Positions 9,160 through 17,451 of a stretch of 64,000 bases of DNA are shown here, piece after piece. Origin of the DNA: Planctomycetaceae bacterium (GTDB lineage: Bacteria > Planctomycetota > Planctomycetia > Planctomycetales > Planctomycetaceae); contig JAWKUA010000002.1 in the NCBI GenBank assembly GCA_041398785.1, positions 186,001 through 250,000 of the forward strand, given 5' to 3'. The translations under genes were made by a program, and so were the position numbers. The notes beneath the pieces are model-generated. The model did not search any database. It saw only the letters and a program-made list of their open reading frames with translations, and was not told the DNA's origin. Within the stretch, counting starts at the first letter, position 1; each line of letters begins with the position of its first letter.

Positions 9160-9903
9160 ATGCGACGCTTTGATCTGACCAATCTGCGAACGCGGGAAAT
9201 CGACGAAGTCACGGCACTGCGCATTCGGCAGTATGAAGCACTGTCCGGGACCACGGTGTCACTGCCTGTGCCCGTGGAAAACATCGTCGAACAGGTTCTG
9301 AAGCTTGACTTCGACTGGGTCGACATCGACGAACGTCCCGGTGAACAGATTCTTGCGGGACTGGTTCCCGAACAGCGACGCATCGTGCTCAACAGTCGTC
9401 ACCTGGAACTGTTTCGAGCCAAGCCCGGACTGGAACGCAGCACAATCGGTCATGAAGCCGGGCACTGGGATATCGACATCGACCGCACAAGCCTGCATCA
9501 CCCATTGCTGCCGGGATTCGAAATCCAGGACAGCGTCGTACGCCGTCAGGCAGCCGATCGGCGAGTCCTGGTGGAAGTGCTGAACCGCGCCGTTTACGAC
9601 GAACGCTACTTCGATCTCTATCGCCAACTGACAGCCGGCGAAGATTCACCCGAAGTCAAAAGCGCGGTGGATCGCTATCAGTCGTCGCTGCTGATGCCCG
9701 CATGGCTGATCCGTGAAGCGGCTGCCGACATCGACGTCACCGACTGGAACCAACTTTATGAACTGGCGGACCGCTGCACGGTGACGATCTCCAATCTGGT
9801 GGTTCGCCTGCATCGGCTTCGGCTGATCTACATACCGGAAGGAACCAGGGACGTTTATCCGGGCCGGGATGCATTCCTTGGCCAGCGACACCTGTTTCCC
9901 TGA
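9160..9903 (+). CDS. ImmA/IrrE family metallopeptidase (COG2856)
   Basis: The product is 247 residues. The zinc-binding HExxH motif is HEAGH at residues 98-102, in IGHEAGHWDID. A later SSLLMP at 175-180 matches the conserved LLMP that follows the third-ligand region; Glu165 is a candidate ligand. The distance between HExxH and this region is about 60 residues, longer than I would expect for compact ImmA proteins, with an extra charged helical insert. The C-terminal part is helix-rich and could be a winged helix (TVTISNLVVRLHRL, RLIYIP). By family analogy it should cleave the XRE repressor encoded upstream. The signal it senses is unknown. csrA follows 149 bp downstream. Confidence 0.82.
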   Translation: MRRFDLTNLRTREIDEVTALRIRQYEALSGTTVSLPVPVENIVEQVLKLDFDWVDIDERPGEQILAGLVPEQRRIVLNSRHLELFRAKPGLERSTIGHEAGHWDIDIDRTSLHHPLLPGFEIQDSVVRRQAADRRVLVEVLNRAVYDERYFDLYRQLTAGEDSPEVKSAVDRYQSSLLMPAWLIREAAADIDVTDWNQLYELADRCTVTISNLVVRLHRLRLIYIPEGTRDVYPGRDAFLGQRHLFP

Positions 9904-10010
9904 CGACGGGAAGGTTTCCGGCAGTTTCGGACTGCGATGAGACGCCGGAATCCCGATCCGGCCGGTTACAGCAAGTCTTCGAATCCGCCTCCCCTTTTTT
10001 CGACTCCCTA

Positions 10011-10027
10011 TTGACATTCACTATCAA
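10011..10027. promoter_or_regulatory. Second putative operator, upstream of csrA
   Basis: TTGACA, five bases, TATCAA: the same spacing and almost the same arms as the site at 8608-8624, with one mismatch between the arms. It ends 25 bp before the csrA start. There is no good -10 hexamer at 16-18 bp, so I read this as a protein-binding site rather than a promoter. Confidence 0.45.
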
Positions 10028-10052
10028 CATCAACTTTTCAAAGGACGGCAAC

Positions 10053-10265
10053 ATGCTGGTGCTTTCACGCAAAACTCAGGAACAGATTCTGATCCCCGGA
10101 CTGGATATCGCCATCACCGTGTTGCAGGTCGGCGGCAATCGTGTGCAGCTGGGAATCGACGCGCCGCGACATATTCAGATTACCCGCCCGGAGACCCGTC
10201 AGCCGGCTGATGCCGTCAGCCTCGACGGGCGTCTGCGGCGGCGAGTGATGGCGGAAATTGCATAA
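10053..10265 (+). CDS. csrA: Carbon storage regulator CsrA (RNA-binding)
   Basis: The product is 70 residues, a usual CsrA length. The start MLVLSRKTQEQILI is the canonical N terminus (strand 1 and the RNA-contacting LSRK). VQLGIDAPRHIQITRPE matches the second half, including the conserved GI-AP and the Arg that contacts GGA. ATG at 10053 is used because AAGGA lies 8 nt upstream. CsrA dimers bind GGA motifs in mRNA leaders and control translation or stability. Downstream of the XRE-ImmA pair, behind a look-alike operator, it may be an output of that switch; this is inference. The C-terminal tail is short and basic (GRLRRRVMAEIA). Confidence 0.93.
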   Translation: MLVLSRKTQEQILIPGLDIAITVLQVGGNRVQLGIDAPRHIQITRPETRQPADAVSLDGRLRRRVMAEIA

Positions 10266-10423
10266 TGTCCGCACAAGAAAGACAACGGGGCGGCTTACGC
10301 GGCGCACGCCGGGTTCTGCGCGACAAACGCTGGGCGACGGGTCCGTCCAGGGGTATGCTATGAGCTGCGGGCGACCGAAATTCGCCGGTGCGCATCACAT
10401 CGCAGTCTCAGAAAGTGACCGGA

Positions 10424-11887
10424 ATGAGTGAAGGTGGATTTGGCACAGACCAGCTTTCCAAAGCGGCTCAGGATTGGTTCCGAAAAGGGAACGAAGCCAT
10501 GGGTCGTCAGAACTGGGATTTTGCCGTCGAATGCTACGGCAACTCTGTGAAGATGAAACCCGACGTACTGCTCTACCGCCAGACTCGGCATGGCTGCCTT
10601 CGAAAGAAGTACGATGACAACGGCACCGGTGCCCGAATGGCCAGCGTGAAACTGATGGGGATTCGCGGTCGAGTCAAGAAGGCACGCATGAAGAAGGACT
10701 GGACGGCCGTCGATCAGGCAGCGGAAGAAGGTCTGCTGGTCAATCCCTGGGACGCTCAACTGTTCGCGGACATCGGAGAAGCGGCCGTCGAACAGGAACG
10801 CGGCGAAGTGGGTGCCTACGCATGGGAACAGGCAGTCAAGCTGGATATCAACAACATTCCGTACAACAAGGCGCTGGGCTTCGTTTTGCGGGAACGAGGC
10901 GAATACAAACGCGCCCGGGCGTGTTTCGAGCGGATCTATAAACTCGATCCGACTGACGGCGACGCTCGGTCCATGATGGGGCAGATCGACGCGGAATCCG
11001 TCATGGATCGCGGGAATTACGAAAAGGCGAAGAACACTCAGGATGTCAAAGTTGACAAGGAAGAACCCGTCAACGCGTACGAAGCGGACCGGCGCGCTCG
11101 AAAGGGCGGCAAGCCGGAAGCCGACGCTCCCGGCCAGTCCGTGGAACTCGACCTGCGCCACGCAATCCGCAAGGAGCCGGAAAACATCAACAACTATGTG
11201 AAACTGGCTCAACACTACCACAAGGCACGGCAGCTTCCGCAGGCACTGGAACAGTACGAAAAGGCTTTGGAGATTTCCGGCAACAGCACGGATATCCTGG
11301 AACTGAAGGAAGACGTCGAACTTGACATCGTCCGTGATCGGCTTGCCGACGCGACCGACCGGTTTCGCAAGAAGCCGGACAACGATCGCCTGAAACAAAA
11401 GGTGATCGAACTGCAGACGGAACTCCGGACCAGGGAACTCGAAGTCTTCGCGCCGCGCATCGAACGTCACCCGAACGACATGAAAATGCGTTTTGAGATG
11501 GCGGAGCGATATCGCAAGTCCAAGCAGTATTCGAAGGCAATTCCGCTGTACCAGCAGGCCAGCGCCGATTCACGACTGAAGGACGACGCGCTGGTCTGGC
11601 TGGGTGAATGCTTCATGATGGACGGAAAGCTGGATCTCGGCCGCCGGCAGTTTGAACGCGCCCTGGAGGGACTCAGCGCTCAGGACAAGCCGGACGCCTT
11701 CAAACGCGCGCACTACTGGCTGGGACGCGTTTACGAGAAGTCCGGCAAGACCGAACAGGCCGAGACTCACTATACGGAGATTCTGTCGGTCGACTACGAA
11801 TACAAGGACGTTCTGCAGCGGCTGGAAAAACTGCAGGGAGGCGAAAGCGGCCTGGCAGCACCGGACGACGACGAAGACGTGTCCTGA
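10424..11887 (+). CDS. Tetratricopeptide-repeat protein
   Basis: The product is about 487 residues and has no signal peptide, so it is probably cytosolic. TPR-like helical pairs occur near residues 15-55 (AAQDWFRKGNEAMGRQNWDF), 100-190, 250-290 (KLAQHYHKARQLPQALEQYE) and 360-460 (ALEGLSAQDKPDAFKRAHYW, then LGRVYEKSGKTEQAETHYTE). A charged coiled stretch joins the halves and the C terminus is acidic (DDDEDVS). ATG at 10424 (MSEGGFG) is preferred over ATG at 10388 because it gives a typical soluble start. It presumably scaffolds protein-protein contacts; partners are unknown. It is convergent with the NtrC-like gene, with a hairpin in the 36-bp gap. Confidence 0.8.
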   Translation: MSEGGFGTDQLSKAAQDWFRKGNEAMGRQNWDFAVECYGNSVKMKPDVLLYRQTRHGCLRKKYDDNGTGARMASVKLMGIRGRVKKARMKKDWTAVDQAAEEGLLVNPWDAQLFADIGEAAVEQERGEVGAYAWEQAVKLDINNIPYNKALGFVLRERGEYKRARACFERIYKLDPTDGDARSMMGQIDAESVMDRGNYEKAKNTQDVKVDKEEPVNAYEADRRARKGGKPEADAPGQSVELDLRHAIRKEPENINNYVKLAQHYHKARQLPQALEQYEKALEISGNSTDILELKEDVELDIVRDRLADATDRFRKKPDNDRLKQKVIELQTELRTRELEVFAPRIERHPNDMKMRFEMAERYRKSKQYSKAIPLYQQASADSRLKDDALVWLGECFMMDGKLDLGRRQFERALEGLSAQDKPDAFKRAHYWLGRVYEKSGKTEQAETHYTEILSVDYEYKDVLQRLEKLQGGESGLAAPDDDEDVS

Positions 11888-11890
11888 ATT

Positions 11891-11918
11891 CTGTCCGTGC
11901 GACGGCAACCGTCGACAG
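11891..11918. terminator. Hairpin between convergent genes
   Basis: CGACGG-CAA-CCGTCG (11900-11914) forms a 6-bp perfect stem, extended with a bulge by CTGTC/GACAG. No T-run follows on either strand, so it may act as a bidirectional 3'-end hairpin rather than a classical terminator. Confidence 0.35.
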
Positions 11919-11923
11919 GACCG

Positions 11924-13342
11924 CTATTTCCGCAGTTCGTATTCCTTGATCTTGCGGTACAGAGTGCGTTCGCCGATTCCCAGCAGGCGGGCGGTTTCTT
12001 CGCGGTTGCCGTCGGTCAGTTCCAGCGCACGCTGAATGTAGTACTTGTCAACTTCTTCCAGCGGCCGGCCAATCAATGAATCGGCACCGGAGGGCCCGTG
12101 AGCTTCGCCGGCTGTCAAATCATCAGACACCAGCGGCGCGATTTCGGGCGGCAGACCGTCAACATCCAGCAGCCCGTCCGTGTCCATCACCAGCATGCTT
12201 TCGATGGTATTGCGCAACTGCCGGATGTTTCCCGGCCAGTGATAACTGAGCAGCGCCAGCCGCGCAGTTCGTGAGAAACCCTGCACTTCGCGACCGGTTC
12301 TCTTCGACAGGTCGCGCAGGAAATGCTCCATCAGCAGTGGAATGTCACCCGGACGATCCCGCAGCGGCGGCAGTTCGATATTTACGACATTCAGGCGGTA
12401 GTACAGATCCTCGCGAAACGTCCCTTCCTCAATCATCTTCTTCAGACTTGCGTTGGTGGCGGCGACCAGTCGAACATTGATGTCCATCTCGTCGTTGGCG
12501 CCCAGTCGCGTGACCTTGCGGTCTTCCAGAACTCTTAGCAGCTTGATTTTCGTGTCCATCGGCATTTCGCCGACTTCATCCAGAAACAGAGTTCCTCCGT
12601 TGGCGTATTCAAATTTGCCGACGCGGCGGCCCATCGCGCCAGTAAAAGCTCCCTGTTCATGGCCGAACAACTCGCTTTCCAGAATACTGTCCGGCAGCGC
12701 GGAGATATTCAGCGGAACGAACGGCTTGTTCTTTCGCGGACTGTTCTGGTGAATGGCCTTGGCGACGAGTTCCTTGCCCGTGCCGTTTTCTCCGCTGATC
12801 AGGACGGTGCTGTCCGTCGGAGCCACGTTTTTCAGGATTTCGATAATGCGATGCATCTGCGGGCTGTTGCCGATGACGCCTTCGAATCCAAATCGCTCTT
12901 CCAGCGATCGCCGAAGCTCCGCATTGCGCCGGATCAGACGCAGCCGCGCCGAGGCTTTTTCCACGGCTGACCGCAGTTCGTTGATGTCCAGCGGTTTCGT
13001 CAGGTACGTATACGCGCCGTGCTGCATGGCGGTGACCGCCGAAGCAATCGAACCGTGGCCCGTCAGAACGATGACTTCCGCGTCGGGCAGGTCGTCCTTG
13101 GCCTGCCGCAGGATATCCAGGCCTCCGACATCTCCCATCTGCAGGTCTGTCACGATGACGTCCCAGGATTCGCCGGAAATCATTTGCGAACCGCGTTCGC
13201 CGGATGACGCGACTTTGCATTCACAGTTGATGCGAGCCAGGCTGTCCGCCACCGCCTGCGCATGACTTTCGTCGTCGTCGACGACGAGTACTCGAATGGG
13301 GATCGTGGTCAGATCAGGTGCGTCGTTTTTCGCGTCGGTCAT
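11924..13342 (-). CDS. Sigma-54-dependent response regulator (NtrC family)
   Basis: The product is 472 residues. An N-terminal receiver domain spans about 16-130 (VLVVDDDES; phospho-acceptor Asp in VIVTDLQMG; TKPLD lysine). The AAA+ domain spans about 155-385 with Walker A GENGTGKE, the sigma-54 contact loop GAFTGA, and Walker B GGTLFLDEVGEM. A Fis-type helix-turn-helix forms the C terminus (NREETARLLGIGERTLYRKI). All signature motifs are intact, so it should remodel sigma-54 polymerase once phosphorylated. Its start codon overlaps the stop of the histidine kinase by one base (TGATG), so the two are translationally coupled and form a pair. Confidence 0.93.
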   Translation of the reverse strand: MTDAKNDAPDLTTIPIRVLVVDDDESHAQAVADSLARINCECKVASSGERGSQMISGESWDVIVTDLQMGDVGGLDILRQAKDDLPDAEVIVLTGHGSIASAVTAMQHGAYTYLTKPLDINELRSAVEKASARLRLIRRNAELRRSLEERFGFEGVIGNSPQMHRIIEILKNVAPTDSTVLISGENGTGKELVAKAIHQNSPRKNKPFVPLNISALPDSILESELFGHEQGAFTGAMGRRVGKFEYANGGTLFLDEVGEMPMDTKIKLLRVLEDRKVTRLGANDEMDINVRLVAATNASLKKMIEEGTFREDLYYRLNVVNIELPPLRDRPGDIPLLMEHFLRDLSKRTGREVQGFSRTARLALLSYHWPGNIRQLRNTIESMLVMDTDGLLDVDGLPPEIAPLVSDDLTAGEAHGPSGADSLIGRPLEEVDKYYIQRALELTDGNREETARLLGIGERTLYRKIKEYELRK

Positions 13343-14088
13343 CAGCCGCCCCGGGCGGAAATCCGGGGTTCCGATTCCGGCAGCGCAATGGTGAACCGGG
13401 TGCCTCGCCCCGGTTCACTTTCGCAGCCGATGCTTCCCCCGTGAGCTTCAATAATTCGTCGCACAGTCGGAAGGCCCAGCCCGCTGCCGCCGGACCGCGT
13501 GGAGAAAAAGGCCTGAAACATCTTCTGTCGCGTGCGATCGTCCATGCCGCTGCCGGTGTCGATGACTTCCAGGACGGCATCGCCGTTGCGGCTCATCGTC
13601 AGAAACTCCAGTGTGCCGCCGTTCGGCATCGCCTGCAGCGCGTTGCGAGCCAGGTTAGACAGCACCTGGCGGATCAGTGACACATCGACCTGAACATCCG
13701 GCAGATTCGCATCCAGATGTGAGCGAAGTTCCACATGCTGATCGCGGGCCTGTGGCTGCAGAAAGGCAATGTAGTCGCGGACGATAGCGTTCAGGCTGGT
13801 GGTTTCCAGGTCCAGTTCTCCGGCCCGCGCGAACTGCAGGAAGGCATTCAGCACATCTTCCAGGTCGTGGCATTCACCCCGCAGCTTTTCGATCCGCGCC
13901 AGCATGCGCCGAGACTTCGCGGAATCCTCGTCGCGGAGGTCTTCCGACAGCAGTTCCAGGTGCATTCCGATTGTCGACAGCGGATTGCGAATCTCGTGGG
14001 CCAGCCCCCCGGCCAGGGTGGCCAGCTCCGTATTCTGCGCCTGCAGCCGCTGCCGTTCATCGTGAGCAAGCTCGGTTTCCACGATCAT
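13342..14088 (-). CDS. Soluble histidine kinase partner of the NtrC-like regulator
   Basis: The product is about 248 residues from ATG at 14088, which has GGAG close upstream. The upstream extension to 14217 runs into the end of pnp and does not look like protein. The dimerisation/phosphorylation helix has the H-box LAHEIRNPLST. The HATPase domain shows the N-box (LSNLARNALQAM), G1 (DTGSGMDD), F-box and G2 (SGGSGLGLPTV) motifs. There are no transmembrane segments and no PAS, GAF or HAMP domain. Only about 20 residues precede the H-box, so any signal must come through a partner protein or the kinase core itself. It lies 79 bp after pnp. Confidence 0.9.
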   Translation of the reverse strand: MIVETELAHDERQRLQAQNTELATLAGGLAHEIRNPLSTIGMHLELLSEDLRDEDSAKSRRMLARIEKLRGECHDLEDVLNAFLQFARAGELDLETTSLNAIVRDYIAFLQPQARDQHVELRSHLDANLPDVQVDVSLIRQVLSNLARNALQAMPNGGTLEFLTMSRNGDAVLEVIDTGSGMDDRTRQKMFQAFFSTRSGGSGLGLPTVRRIIEAHGGSIGCESEPGRGTRFTIALPESEPRISARGG

Positions 14089-14167
14089 GGTCTCCGATTC
14101 GAACGGACCAGAAACAACCGTCCCCGCGGGGATCCCGCGAAGACGGCTGGTCGACGGCAGCGGGCAA

Positions 14168-16309
14168 CTATTCGTCGTCTTCAAAATCGTCGTCGTCATC
14201 ATCGTCACCACCGCCACCGGTTTCCGCCAAAACGGCCTTGCGAGACAGCTTGACGCGGTTCTGATCGTCCACGGCTATGACTTTGACTTCCAGGACGTCA
14301 CCCATCCTGCAAACGTCGGTGACATTTTTCACGAAGCCATCCGACAGTTCACTGATGTGACACAAGCCATCCTTGCCGGGTGCAATTTCGATGAAGGCAC
14401 CGAAATCCTTGATGGATGTCACACGGCCCTTGTAGATCCTGCCGACCTGAATGTCTTCCGTCAGGGCTTCGATGCGGGCCAGAGCAGCGTCCGCAGCCGC
14501 TCCGTTCGCTGCGGAAATCGTCACGGTGCCGTCTTCCGCAATGTCGATCTGAGCACCGGATTCCTCCTGAATGGCACGAATCGTCTTGCCTCCCGGACCG
14601 ATCAGCAGGCCGATCTTCTCGGGATTGATCGACGTCTGTACCAGCTTGGGAGCGAACTCCGATACGGACTGCCGCGGCCTGCGAATCGCCGTCAGCATCT
14701 GACGCAGCAGTTCCTTGCGAGCTCGCAGTGCCTGTTCCAGCGTGTCGCGAATGATCGCCTCGCTGATCCCGTCGGTTTTCAGGTCGAGCTGAATGCCGGT
14801 CACACCCCGGCCCGTCCCCGCGACCTTGAAGTCCATGTCGCCGAAGTGATCTTCGTCACCCATGATGTCCGTCAGCAGAGTGTACCGGTCGCCTTCGTCA
14901 ACCAGCCCGATGGAAATTCCGGCAACCGGCTGCTGAATCGGCACACCGGCGTCCATCAGGCTCAGCGTCGCACTGCAGACCGAGGCCATGGAACTGCTGC
15001 CGTTCGATTCCAGAATGTCTGAAATCACCCGAATGGTGTAGGGAAACTTGTCGGGCGCGGGAATGACGGGAGCGACCGAGCGTTCCGCCAGACACCCGTG
15101 CCCGATTTCGCGTCGGCCCGGTCCGCGGATCGGACGGCATTCACCCACAGAGAAGGATGGAAAATAATAGTGCAGCATGAACCGGTCGGACGTTTCTCCG
15201 AACAGTCCGTCGCCGCGCTGCTGGTCGCGAGTCGTTCCCAGAGCCACCGTAGCCAGTGACTGAGTCTCGCCGCGCGTGAACACAGCAGACCCGTGAACAC
15301 GAGGCAGCTTTCCGACTTCGCAGGTCACCTGTCGCATTTCGTGAGACTTACGTCCATCCAGACGTGTGCCGGCCAGAATCAAATCCCGGACGACTCGCGA
15401 TTCCAGCTTATAGAACGCACCGGCAAATTGACTTCGAGTCAGCCCGTCCGATGTTACTTCCGCTTCGGCAGGGAAGAACTTTTCCAGAAGCTCCGTTTTC
15501 AGGTCGCGGACCCGATCGGCGCGTTCGTGCTTCATCAGTGTCGCCTTCGCGTCTTTCAGTCGGGCGTAGGCTTCTGTCTTGAGGATCTCATCAAACGGGT
15601 TCGCTTCGGGTTCCGGCTGAGCAGCCGGTTCGACACCCATCTGCTTTGCCAGGTCCGTCTGCAGGTCACACAACTGCTGAATGTACTGATGGGCGTACAT
15701 AATCGCGTCGCCCATTTCCTTTTCGGGCATCTGAGCGGCAAAGCCTTCGATCATCAGAATCGCCTTCTTTGATCCTGCGACGATCAGGTCCAGCTTGCTG
15801 TCGGCCATCTGCTGCACCGTGGGCATCAATACCAGTTCGCCGTCGACCAGCCCGAGTCGCACCGCGGCGATTGGTCCGCGAAACGGCATTCCGGAGACCA
15901 TCAGCGCCGCACTGGCTCCGTTGATGCTCAGTACGTCGGGATCGTTCTCCCCATCGCTGGACATGACGTTGGACTGAATCTGCACCTCGTCCCGGAAACC
16001 CTTCGGGAACAGGGGACGGATGGGGCGGTCCGTCAGGCGGCACGTCAGGATTTCGCGCGTCGTCGGGCGGCCTTCCCGTTTGAGATACCCGCCGGCGAAT
16101 TTTCCGGCCGCGGCCAGGCGCTCCCGGTAGTCGACGGTCAACGGGAAGAAGTCGACACCCGGACGTGAGGGTCCGGTCTGAGCGGCGACAAACACACTGG
16201 TTTCGCCAAACTGAATCATGACAGCGCCGCTGGCTTGCTTTGCCAGCTCACCGGAAGCCAGAGAAAGCGTACGGCCTCCGAATTCACAACTTACTTCAAC
16301 TTTCTTCAC
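14168..16309 (-). CDS. pnp: Polyribonucleotide nucleotidyltransferase (PNPase)
   Basis: PNPase is the 3'-to-5' phosphorolytic exoribonuclease of mRNA decay and RNA quality control. Two RNase PH cores are present, joined by the alpha-helical domain, then a KH domain (GLLIGPGGKTIRAIQEESG) and an S1 domain (GRIYKGRVTSIKDFGAFIEI). The tail is strikingly acidic (seven consecutive Asp, then FEDDE). I choose GTG at 16309 (reading MKKVEVSCEFGGRTLS): AGGA lies 7 nt before it and the family usually begins just before the GGRxL segment. An in-frame ATG at 16330 adds seven residues but has no ribosome site. Length is then 713, normal for the family. It lies downstream of rpsO, the widespread rpsO-pnp order. 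Confidence 0.95.
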   Translation of the reverse strand: MKKVEVSCEFGGRTLSLASGELAKQASGAVMIQFGETSVFVAAQTGPSRPGVDFFPLTVDYRERLAAAGKFAGGYLKREGRPTTREILTCRLTDRPIRPLFPKGFRDEVQIQSNVMSSDGENDPDVLSINGASAALMVSGMPFRGPIAAVRLGLVDGELVLMPTVQQMADSKLDLIVAGSKKAILMIEGFAAQMPEKEMGDAIMYAHQYIQQLCDLQTDLAKQMGVEPAAQPEPEANPFDEILKTEAYARLKDAKATLMKHERADRVRDLKTELLEKFFPAEAEVTSDGLTRSQFAGAFYKLESRVVRDLILAGTRLDGRKSHEMRQVTCEVGKLPRVHGSAVFTRGETQSLATVALGTTRDQQRGDGLFGETSDRFMLHYYFPSFSVGECRPIRGPGRREIGHGCLAERSVAPVIPAPDKFPYTIRVISDILESNGSSSMASVCSATLSLMDAGVPIQQPVAGISIGLVDEGDRYTLLTDIMGDEDHFGDMDFKVAGTGRGVTGIQLDLKTDGISEAIIRDTLEQALRARKELLRQMLTAIRRPRQSVSEFAPKLVQTSINPEKIGLLIGPGGKTIRAIQEESGAQIDIAEDGTVTISAANGAAADAALARIEALTEDIQVGRIYKGRVTSIKDFGAFIEIAPGKDGLCHISELSDGFVKNVTDVCRMGDVLEVKVIAVDDQNRVKLSRKAVLAETGGGGDDDDDDDFEDDE

Positions 16310-16938
16310 GATCAGATCCTCACCCGGCATGGCCGGAGCAAAGACCGCTGAGGAAACGGTGGAAAACGAGACGGGGACTTCCTGCCGGACAGCAGCCTTC
16401 GGATGTCCTGCAGATTGTCACTTGCGCCTGATTTCCAGTTCCCAAATCGCAGATTCGAAAGTTCAGATATTCCGCACGAGCAGCAACTTTACGACATCAG
16501 GAAAGCAAGCCACGAACTTCCGCGGTTCGTGTGAGACACGTCTGGTTGGCGGTCCGCTGCGCCTGGAATCGACCAGGCAACACGCTGCGACAGCACTGGC
16601 AAATCAAACTCACTCAGACAATACGCCTGCAACTTCCGACAACTCAAAGTCGCCCCAGGTGGCGGCAATCCGCGACGAACCTGCGGCAGCAGTCAGGACA
16701 AAAAACGACACACAACAAAAAGTCAGATCACACGATCAAAGCAACATTCGGCAACAACATTCAGACGATCACAGTACTCGCGATCACAATTCTTGCGATC
16801 ACCGTACACGCGATCACGATTCAGGCGTCACGGGCCTCAGACCCGATCTTTTCCGGCTTATCGACCGCAGTCCCGCCGACGAAGGCACCAACAAACAAGG
16901 CGTCGACGCCGGAAATCCCGCGTGCGACGCCTCTGCCG
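16310..16938. other. rpsO-pnp spacer without a supportable gene
   Basis: About 630 bp separate rpsO from pnp. The stretch looks visibly more A-rich on the plus strand than its surroundings and its open frames have no family resemblance. It holds four 15-bp tandem repeats (listed separately). In E. coli this spacer carries the RNase III hairpin through which PNPase represses itself; no such long hairpin is evident here by eye. Confidence 0.55.
16767..16826. repeat. Four tandem 15-bp repeats between rpsO and pnp
   Basis: The units are GATCACAGTACTCGC, GATCACAATTCTTGC, GATCACCGTACACGC and GATCACGATTCAGGC. The GATCAC start and the final GC are invariant, and the middle varies. A fifth partial GTCAC follows. 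On the rpsO/pnp sense strand each unit reads as GC...GTGATC. Confidence 0.75.
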
Positions 16939-17208
16939 TTACTTGCGAATTCCAAGGCGAGTAATCATCTCCACATACTGTTCCGGAGACTTATGCTTCA
17001 GGTAGTCCAGCAGCCGTCGCCGACGCCCGACCATTGACAACAGACCGCGCCGCCCGGCGTGATCCTTCTTATGCATCCGAAGATGTTCGGTCAGCGTCTG
17101 AATCTGATGAGTCAGCACGGCGATTTGTACACGCGGCGACCCGGTATCATTCGCGGTTTGACCAAATTCCTTGATCAGCCCCCTCTTCACTTCCGGGGTA
17201 ATTGACAT
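16939..17208 (-). CDS. rpsO: 30S ribosomal protein S15
   Basis: The product is 89 residues, exactly the usual bacterial S15 length. The sequence matches throughout: DTGSPRVQIAVLTHQI, then LRMHKKDHAGRRGLL, then RRRRLLDYLKHKSPEQYVEM. S15 binds the 16S rRNA three-way junction early in 30S assembly. ATG at 17208 (MSITPEVK) is supported by AAGG about 8 nt upstream; the longer reading to 17283 is not conserved-looking. A sigma-70-type promoter lies at 17363-17390, leaving a leader of about 150 nt. S15 represses its own synthesis through leader RNA in several bacteria, so a regulatory structure is plausible there. Confidence 0.96.
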   Translation of the reverse strand: MSITPEVKRGLIKEFGQTANDTGSPRVQIAVLTHQIQTLTEHLRMHKKDHAGRRGLLSMVGRRRRLLDYLKHKSPEQYVEMITRLGIRK

Positions 17209-17362
17209 ATCAACGCCTTCATTGCTCCCGACACGGGAGTATCTGCCAACCGGCGGGGTCAACGGTCGCTGCCGCAGCAGCATCCAAAGCCCTGAAACGC
17301 CGATCCGGCCTGTTGCAAAAACTGAGGCTCAACCGCTGAGCCCGCGAAAGGAAAGACGCGGC

Positions 17363-17390
17363 ATTGTATCGACGTGGTCCGGTCGATCAA
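17363..17390 (-). promoter_or_regulatory. Sigma-70-type promoter of rpsO
   Basis: On the minus strand TTGATC (17390-17385) and TACAAT (17368-17363) are separated by 16 bp. Both hexamers match the consensus at five positions. Transcription would start near 17356, giving a leader of about 148 nt before rpsO. Confidence 0.65.
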
Positions 17391-17451
17391 TCCTGAACGA
17401 AAATTGCCCTGAGTAAGCCGGCGAGCCGCCGAATGCGGTCCGGTAAGGCAT

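Noticed and set aside
10011..10040. TTGACA at 10011 as a csrA promoter
   Set aside because: No acceptable -10 at 16-18 bp, and the predicted start would fall on the ribosome site.
10011..10265. TTG start at 10011 giving a longer CsrA
   Set aside because: CsrA begins MLVLSRK in this family and ATG 10053 has AAGGA upstream; the TTG belongs to the inverted repeat.
10358..11470. Minus-strand open frame of 370 codons
   Set aside because: Antisense to the TPR gene; composition is that of a reverse-complemented GC-rich coding frame.
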